A DNA stretch of 64,000 bases from Oscheius dolichura (Eukaryota > Nematoda > Chromadorea > Rhabditida > Rhabditidae): contig OW051494.1 of NCBI GenBank assembly GCA_932521035.1, forward strand, positions 5,380,001 through 5,444,000, in the 5' to 3' direction. Below, in pieces: positions 58,013 through 64,000 of the stretch; positions within the stretch are counted from its first letter, which is position 1, and every line of letters starts with the position of its first letter. Under the pieces are notes generated by a model. That model was not told where the DNA came from and searched no databases. It saw nothing but the letters and a program-made list of their open reading frames with translations. Made by a program: the position numbers and the translations under genes.

Positions 58013-60482
58013 TTACCCGTATTGGGGGAATATTCGCTGCACCACCCGCTGGTGTTGAGCTGGATTGAGTCGAGGCTGTAAATTACTCGGTCAGTTACCG
58101 CCAAGACACTTCCCTTACCTTGATCTGGTTGAAACCCGGCCTGTAGAAGAGCTGGGGAGCCAGGGTGGGCGGCACGGTGGAGGCGCGATCCTTCGGGGCG
58201 TAGCCGTCCTCCTTGACGAGGGCGCTGGAGTTGTACTGGCCGGGCAGGAAGTCCTCTTGGTCCCCGCCCAAACACCCGTTCAAAAAGTGTTCGATGTATC
58301 CGCTCTGGGCCAATCGGTTATTGGCCTTGCTGACTCCGTGACCCTCGTCCGGGTACAGCACGTACGTCACGGGGATGCTGTTCTTCTTCAAGGCCTCCAC
58401 GAACTGGTCCGACTCCCTCTGCTTCACCCGCGGGTCGTTGGCCCCCTGGATGATCATGATGGGTTTCTTGACGCGGTCGGCGAAGAACAGAGGACTGCGG
58501 CTGATCAGGGACTGCTTGCCGGCCTCGTTGTTGATGTCGGCGCCGACCATCTTCACCAGGTCTTGGTAGAAGCCGAGCCAGTAGGGCGGGACAGCCTCCA
58601 AGAGACTGACGAGGTTGCTGGGCCCGACGATGTCCACCCCGCAGGCGAAGGTCTCCGGCGTGAAGGTGAGACCCACAAGCGTGGCATATCCACCATAGCT
58701 GCCACCCATTATGGCGACCTGTTCCTTGGCGGCGATTCCCTTGGCCACGGCGAACTCCACTCCGTCCAGTAGGTCGTAGTGCATCTTCCTGCCCCACTCG
58801 CCGTTTCCAGCATTCGTCAGGGCCTTTCCGAAGCCGACACTTCCTCGGAAATTGATCTGAACCATTGCTCTAGACTCGTCGTGTGGCCGGGATTACCTGG
58901 AGGACGGCGTATCCCCGGTCTGTGAGGAAGGCGATCAGCGGGTTGAACCCGTAGTGGTCACGAGCCTTGGGCCCTCCGTGTACCATGACGATCATCTTCT
59001 GGGGCCGGGCGGGGATCATTCCCAGACTGGCGTAGCCCTTGTCGCCCACGGGAACATCTTCGGCGCGCAGCAACTTGGCCTGAAAACAGCGGGATAAAGG
59101 GGGCAGGGGGGCTCTCTCACCCTAGGAGGCAGACTCAAGTAGGCCTGAAGCTGGAGGTTATCTCTGGTCTTAAAGTCGAATCCGATCTGCTTGTTGAGGT
59201 TGTACTTCTCCAGTTCGGGGTGGGTGTTGAAGAGCAGCTCGGCCGTCTTGACCCATCGCCGGTAGACGAAGACCTCGAAGGGCTTCTCGGCCGAGAGGTA
59301 CGTCACCAGCCAGGTGTTCATGTCGTGGCTCAAGCTGAGGATCTGGAGGGAGGCGTGGGGCCGGAGGTTGACCAGGTACTGCAGGTCCTCCATGACGGTC
59401 TCGTTGGCCACGAGGAGCTCCGGCTTGTGGTAAACTTCGGTCACCGCGAGGAGAGTCTTGTCCTCCGGGTGGAAGAAGATGTTGCCGATCTGGGCCTTGG
59501 TCGCTCGGTAGAGGACCTCTTTCTGCTCGGGAGTCTCCATGTTGAAGGAGACCAGTGTGCCGAGGTCGCTGTCCACCCCCCACAGCCAGTACATGTTCTT
59601 GTTCTCCTTGTCGAATTGGACGGGACTGAAACTCGTTTTAATTGAATGAATAATTGAAAGGACGGCTCACATTGTGATCGGCTTGTCCTCCACGTCGACC
59701 CTCAGGTATTCGACCCATTCGGTCGGCTCTGTCGATCGGGGGTATTGGGTCTTCGGTCGGAAGTAGGCCACGGTGCCGTCGAGGAGTTCCTGGCTGGCCA
59801 GGCGGACATTCATTTCGTTGTCGAAGACGAACATCGGGAAGCGGGAGTTCTTGAGGATGAGGGTCTTCTCGTCGGTGACCAGGTCGAAGGAGTAGACATT
59901 GTGGAAACTGAAAAGGAACACTCTGCTCCACTTCCTGGGGGAGACACTCACGAGGGGACGACGTCGTTGAGGCCGACGACGACATGGCTAGCCCGTTGGT
60001 TGTTGGCCAGGATGAGAGCCTTGACCCCGGGTTGGTTCGAAATGACCACCCGGACGTCTCGGTCTGCCGTTATGGCTGCCGAGGAGATGTTCTTCTTGAA
60101 GAGCATCGTGTTCTCGTCGCCATTGTTGTCCTGGGTGAACAGGATGATGTCCGGCACCCCTGTCCAGCTGTAGCCTAGACGGATTCGAATTAGCCGATTC
60201 GGCGGGAAGAGACTCACTCAGAACGGCGCTCTTCGTCTCGAAGGTGACCTGCCTGGTGTGCCGGCAACTGACACACTTCGTGAAGACGTTCTTGATTCCA
60301 TTATCGTCGGGGGCTATGTAGCCGAGGAACCTGGAAGTGCTCAGTAAGAGAGAAGGACGAAAGAGCACTCACTTTCCGTCGGGGCTGAGGCTGACCGAGT
60401 TGTACTTGGCGTCGCTGAAGAGAAGGTCCCGGGGAATGAGGGCGCCGACGAGAGGCAGGAGGAGCACACCCGCAAGAAGCAT
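58013..60482 (-). CDS. Secreted S9 prolyl-oligopeptidase-family peptidase (DPF-6/acylaminoacyl-peptidase type)
   Basis: S9 enzymes cleave short peptides with a beta-propeller gating an alpha/beta-hydrolase. The ATG at 60482 opens a signal peptide (LLAGVLLLPLVGAL). The propeller follows, with blocks YNSVSLSPDGKFLGYIAP, CVSCRHTRQVTFE, ILFTQDNNGDENTML, and a second propeller half to about 59130. The catalytic domain reads IVMVHGGPKARDHYGF, VNFRGSVGFGKAL, nucleophile IMGGSYGGYATL (about 58700), acid IQGANDPRVKQ (about 58440) and His YPDEGHGVSK (about 58340). The C-terminus ends AQHQRVVQRIFPQYG. Eight introns, mostly about 38-40 nt. The triad is complete. It is most like the nematode DPF-6 branch from memory; substrate unknown. 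Confidence 0.93.
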
Positions 60483-61494
60483 CGGGGGAGACTGTCCGAG
60501 GGGAGGAGTCGACAGTCTAAACAAGGAAGACACGCTTGATTACGGGCCGGCTCGAGAGTTGAACCGCAAACAGAGGGAGAAGTAAAGGAAGGAAAGGGTG
60601 CGGTGTATTGCTCTGCTCCTGGAATTTGCGGGGGTTAGAAATAAACTCGATAAATATGGACAGGGTCGGTATTTATCGGCCCCGAGGGGAGGGCCCCATT
60701 GTGTGGACTGTGTGCTTTTGACGCGGAGTAAGACACGGGGGAAGTGGGCGGGATAAGAGATAGGGGGAGAAAATGAAGCGAATGGGATCGGGGTGAGACT
60801 ACTCGCATTGTCAGGTAAAGATGGTTTTAACTGGACGAGGGCCATAAAATTTAAAGACGCGCACGGGTCAGCGAACTATCAGACCGATCAGGTGGCGCGG
60901 CGGAAGTCCTTACTATATTTGGCGACTGTTGCGTCGGAGGAGGATGCCTCTTTCACAAGGTGTGAGTGGAACGGAAACTTTGCCACCCCGTATTTCTAGG
61001 GGAGATCGAACTTTAGACCCTCCTCGAAAGTTCTTTAAAGGATGGAACCTGTCCTGGAGGGGGTGTCCTGGGAGGGCATACCCCTTGAACTCTGGTGAAA
61101 TGGCCTCAGTGGGCCGACCTTGAGAATATTCCCCTGGAACTTTTACTGCTACTAAAAATTTCAAGATTCGTCAGCGACCAAAGTTGGCGAGTGGTCGGAG
61201 GGCGTTCTGACTTCTTGGGGTGCAGACTCCTTCCACCGGTTTTTGACCACGGAACGGGAAAGTAGAGGAAACGGGGAGACGGGGAGGGCTCGCTTATAAG
61301 TAGGGGCTCAATCGCGACCGGCCCAAGGGCATCCAGGGGCAGGTCACACACGCCCAGGGAGAAAAAGGCCATGTTGCTTTGTCTTGGCTTCGCACGTTCG
61401 GAGTGGGAAGCAAACACGACGAGTTAGCTGCGAGTGACCACTCGACGGACACGCGGGGGATGAAGCCGAGCACAGGCCGTCTTTCAGGGAGCAG
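60483..61494. other. 1-kb divergent intergenic region (S9 peptidase / hydroxypyruvate isomerase)
   Basis: Regulatory span for two divergently transcribed genes. Contains an inverted repeat CGATAAATA...TATTTATCG (60648-60656 and 60670-60678, 13-nt spacer), a TTATAAG box at 61294, and GGGGTGTCC/GGGAG-rich sequence near 61040-61080. No coding exon supported. Confidence 0.45.
61294..61300 (+). promoter_or_regulatory. Possible TATA box of the hydroxypyruvate isomerase gene
   Basis: CTTATAAGTAGGGG lies about 195 nt before the ATG at 61495. A TTTCAG acceptor at 61482-61487 directly before the ATG suggests a spliced or trans-spliced leader, so the longer distance is not a problem. Confidence 0.3.
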
Positions 61495-62368
61495 ATGAGG
61501 GTCGTCGCCAACCTCGGCTTCCTCTTCCAGGAGGTGCCGCTCCTCAAGCGGTATGCCCTGGCAGCGGCCGCCGGCTTCAGGTTGGTCGAGTGCCCCGACC
61601 CCTACACGGAGAGTGCGGAGGATCTCCGGAAGGAGGCCGACAAACACAACCTGAGCCATACCCTCATCAATGCACCCGCAGGTACCGGCTATTTGTGATA
61701 TCTAATAGACTTGGGGTCAAGGAGGAGTCAAGGGTCTGGCCGCCATCCAGAACATGGAGGAGTTCGCCCCGTCCATTTCCAAAGCCATCCAGTACTGTAA
61801 GGTCCTCGACTGTACGAGGCTCCATGTGATGGCCGGCATTGCTCGCCAGGAGGACATCAGCCGACGACGCTACTTCCAAAACATCGGCCTGGCCTGTGAG
61901 CTCTGCCAAGACCAGGGGATACAGGTTTTTATCGAGCCCATCTGCCGCGCGGCCATCCCCGGCTATTTCCTCAACGACCTTTCCCTGGTCATGGAACTCG
62001 TGGCCAAGAAACTCAAGGTGGCTGTTCTTCTGGTGGGGCGGGCGACTGGTTAGAGACAGAGGAACGAGTTTAGGACCTCTACCACCTCCAGCAGATACAG
62101 GGCGACCTGACACACACGGTGAAATATCTGGAGGACAACGTGAAGTACATCCAGGTGGCACAGGTGCCGCACCGCCACGAGCCGCATACCAGCGGGGAGA
62201 TAAACTACGAGTACGTGTTTAGGGTACGTCTAGACCCTGGTGTCGACAACAGATGACCAAATTTAGATGTTGAGGGAGAACGGACACGAAAACACCCTGG
62301 TAGGCTGTGAATACAATCCCGTCACAGACGATTTTTCCTGGATCCGAAAATTCAACCTCACCTTCTAG
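61495..62368 (+). CDS. HYI: Putative hydroxypyruvate isomerase (HYI)
   Basis: Hyi interconverts hydroxypyruvate and tartronate semialdehyde in a TIM-barrel active site with one divalent metal. Exons: 61495-61681, 61721-62020, about 62074-62221 and 62267-62368, about 240 residues. The protein starts MRVVANLGFLFQEVPLLKRY, a family opening. Then LVECPDPYTE, a Gly-rich VKGLAA segment, and LHVMAGIA follow. The presumed metal ligands are all present: Glu in VFIEPICR, Asp in DLYHLQQIQGDL, Gln in VQVAQVP-type YIQVAQVPHRHEP, and Glu in VGCEYNP. The intron between LVAKKLK and DLYH is 53 nt; a shorter acceptor gives a stop, so I chose the longer. Nothing suggests inactivation. Confidence 0.88.
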
Positions 62369-62456
62369 CCGGCCGGTTGCCCGCCTTGCCCTCCTATTTG
62401 TAATTAATTGTGCCCGTGATATCATACCCGTGTTACAGTATTCTTTATTACATGAG

Positions 62457-63557
62457 CTAGTAGCCAGGCGAAAGCCGGGGAGGGGGGCAGTGGTCGCAAG
62501 ACCCTGGGGCGCCGTTGTCTCCGTTGGGACCAGCAGCTCCGGGCTGTCCATTTTGTCCGGGCTGGCCAGGGCTGCCGGGGAGGCCGGGAGGCCCCTGTTG
62601 GCCAGATTTTCCATCGTCTCCGGGTCCTCCGGGGGGTCCGGGCTGGCCCGGAGGCCCAGGTCGTCCAGGGGCACCGGGTCTTCCTGGGGGTCCGACTTCG
62701 GTAGTCCAAGTTCCAGGCTCTCCAGGAGGTCCGGGGCGTCCAGCCTGGCCAGACTGTCCGGGGAGGCCTGGATTTCCTCTGGCTCCCTGGTCACCTAAAA
62801 TTATGTTTTTGGTTAGAATGTATGGTCTAGTTACCTGGCTTTCCATCTTCTCCGTTGTTTCCAGGTGGTCCTGGGGGTCCGTCGGGTCCAGGGGGCCCTT
62901 TGGGTCCGGGTTCTCCAGGAGGAGCTTCGCAGGGGCACTGTGGTGGGAAGAGACTTTGGGGGTCGGGTCCGGGAGGAGCAGGGGGACCTGGAGGCCCAAT
63001 CTCTCCCGGGCTGCCATCAATTCCATCAACGCCATCCCTGCCAGGGTCTCCGGCGACTCCGGGTGGTCCACGATGACAGGTGCAGCAGCCGCCTCCTCCT
63101 CCTCCTCCAGCCACTTCAACTGCGGCCGAGGGATTATCGTAGCCGACTGGTTGGTCGCGAAGTTCTTGGTCGTGTAGACGACGGGCCCAGAAGTCAGCCA
63201 AAGTGTCTCTGAAGGGGAAAAGTGAAGGGCAAAGATGGGACAAGAACACCTCTTCTCTAGACGACGGTGGGACAGGACGATGTCGGCGAGACGATTGACG
63301 TCGCGCTTTCCGCCAGTCTCGATGTCCAGCATCTCTCTCCACATGTCACGGGCACGCGCCTATTTCCATTTAGGGGGAGAAGGAGGAGGACGGTTTACCT
63401 GACAGAACTCGAGGTCGACCTGTACTTGTGACTCGAGGGTCTGGATGTAGTGGAGGACGAGAGGGAAGGTGAGGAGGCATGAGCTGAGGGCGACGGTGGA
63501 GAAGACGACGGCCGCAAAGGCCACGGGGCGCAGGGAGCGCCTCTTCTCGTTCGACAT
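62457..63557 (-). CDS. Nematode cuticle collagen
   Basis: Cuticle collagens are secreted, cleaved, trimerised and cross-linked into the exoskeleton. Exons (minus order): 63557-63399, 63359-63250, 63208-62835 and 62794-62457, about 325 residues. A membrane anchor near the N-terminus ([22 protein letters not shown]) and Col_cuticle_N-type helix lead to a basic site (RRLEKR), where subtilisin-like proprotein convertases cut. Gly-rich [17 protein letters not shown] starts the first Cys cluster and Gly-X-Y block. A second Cys pair ([11 protein letters not shown]) and two more Gly-X-Y blocks follow. The tail [13 protein letters not shown] is close to the [13 protein letters not shown] end of a C. 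elegans collagen group. No frame disruption. Confidence 0.96.
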
Positions 63558-63586
63558 GATGGCAGACTCACTCGTCCTTCTCCAGC

Positions 63587-63594
63587 TCTTATAG
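63587..63594 (-). promoter_or_regulatory. TATA box of the collagen gene
   Basis: TATAAGAG on the minus strand, 30-37 nt before the ATG at 63557. The distance leaves a very short leader if transcription starts about 30 nt downstream, as with many highly expressed collagen genes. Confidence 0.55.
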
Positions 63595-63748
63595 CCCGGG
63601 GCCGGTCGGCCGTTCCGCCGCCGCGACCGCGTCCATCCTCTCCGCCCTCTGCGCGCTCTCTCGTCCGAGTAAGAACTTCCCCAATGGGAAGGATGAGAGG
63701 AGAGAAAACCAAAGCCCGGGGGGTTACACATTCATTTTTATTCCCGTT

Positions 63749-64000
63749 TCACTCGTCGTCTTCCTCCACGGCTGCACTGCTCTTAACTGCCGACTCATCT
63801 ATGATCTCCTGGTCGTACTCCTTCGGCTGGCACTTCGAGAGGTCCACCCTCGGCATGTCCACCTAAACCCAGTCCATCTCCTTCCCCTGCCAGCCCTACC
63901 TGTTGCTCTGCCCTCCTCCACGGGGCCCAGTTCGGCTGGTGGTCCTTCTTCCACGCCGGATAAGCCAAGCACGCCTTGTGGAGTTTCTTGATCATCTTCG
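63749..64000 (-). CDS. Unidentified gene, 3' end only
   Basis: Two exons, 63900-64000 (open at the window edge) and 63749-63862, joined in phase across a 37-nt intron. The visible end reads KKLHKACLAYPAWKKDHQPN and RRAEQQ, then VDMPRVDLSKCQPKEYDQEI, an acidic tail and a stop. I do not recognise it. An ATT-rich stretch with TTTTTATTC at 63731-63742 may hold the poly(A) region on the minus strand. Confidence 0.6.

Noticed and set aside
58065-58772. 235-codon plus-strand frame
   Set aside because: Antisense of the S9 peptidase catalytic domain, which has the full catalytic triad on the minus strand.
62515-63177. 220-codon plus-strand Gly/Pro/Trp-rich frame
   Set aside because: Exact antisense of the collagen Gly-X-Y repeats.
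1-64000. CRISPR array, bacterial operon or prophage
   Set aside because: No spaced direct repeats of that kind and no bacterial gene signals; all recognisable genes are animal genes with introns.
1-64000. Spliced-leader, U-snRNA or rRNA gene
   Set aside because: I looked for familiar core segments of these RNAs and found none that I could support by eye; a covariance-model search would be decisive.

Overview
The window looks like a piece of a nematode nuclear genome. Three things point there. First, a typical cuticle collagen gene (N-terminal membrane anchor, basic cleavage site, Gly-X-Y blocks between cysteine clusters, C-terminal CDHCPPPR) lies near the right end. Second, there is an innexin, a MED15/MDT-15 protein whose N-terminus reads very much like the Caenorhabditis protein, and DUF229 and GT49 enzymes of the kind expanded in nematodes. 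Third, nearly all introns are tiny (mostly 35-41 nt, GT...AG, ending in TTTCAG or TTTTAG). I cannot name the species. All gene models below were spliced by eye, using reading-frame continuity across GT/AG junctions and resemblance to known families.

Layout, left to right. 224-3993 (+): 3' part of an INF2-like formin. 4615-6820 (+): secreted S28 serine carboxypeptidase. 6821-15100: an 8-kb stretch without convincing coding sequence. 15101-16472 (+): a protein with two CXXC zinc fingers. 17406-18861 (+): a GT10 fucosyltransferase. 18896-19160 (-): a dead fragment of a GT49 gene. 19223-20099 (+): an unrecognised helical protein with a frame problem. 20641-21966 (+): innexin. 22364-22990 (-): C-terminal half of a tyrosine kinase domain. 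23.2-26.4 kb: repeat-rich region with decayed genes. 26492-27805 (-): GT49 glycosyltransferase. 28200-30792 (-): DUF229 sulfatase-like protein. 31.0-34.8 kb: repeats and mobile-element remnants. 34853-36464 (+): Nemo-like kinase. 36851-38021 (+): small cysteine-rich membrane protein with a degenerate duplicated exon. 39873-45930 (+): DDX23/PRP28 helicase with one 3.4-kb intron. 46189-49032 (+): MED15. 49.0-52.7 kb: repeats. 52676-54794 (+): SNAPC4. 55056-56415 (-): unrecognised eight-exon gene. 56806-57829 (+): FGFR1OP2/SIKE. 58013-60482 (-): S9 prolyl-oligopeptidase-family peptidase. 61495-62368 (+): hydroxypyruvate isomerase. 62457-63557 (-): cuticle collagen. 63749-64000 (-): 3' end of one more gene.

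The window is a mosaic of two sequence styles. The first 31 kb, 34-39 kb, 47-49 kb and 58-64 kb are GC-rich with C/G-ending codons. The segments 31.5-34 kb, 39-46.8 kb and 49-58 kb are AT-rich; they hold the general nuclear genes (splicing helicase, Mediator N-terminus, snRNA transcription factor) and most dispersed repeats. MED15 straddles one boundary.

The genes form no single pathway. Recurrent themes are secretory-pathway or extracellular proteins (two peptidases, two glycosyltransferases, DUF229, collagen, the small membrane protein) and nuclear or cytoskeletal regulators. The items most worth following up are the tandem-CXXC protein and the 8-kb desert before it, the unrecognised minus-strand gene at 55-56.4 kb, the GT49 gene without an obvious DXD motif plus its pseudogene copy, the frame break and perfect hairpin in the 19-20 kb gene, and several repeat families whose copies can be paired within the window.
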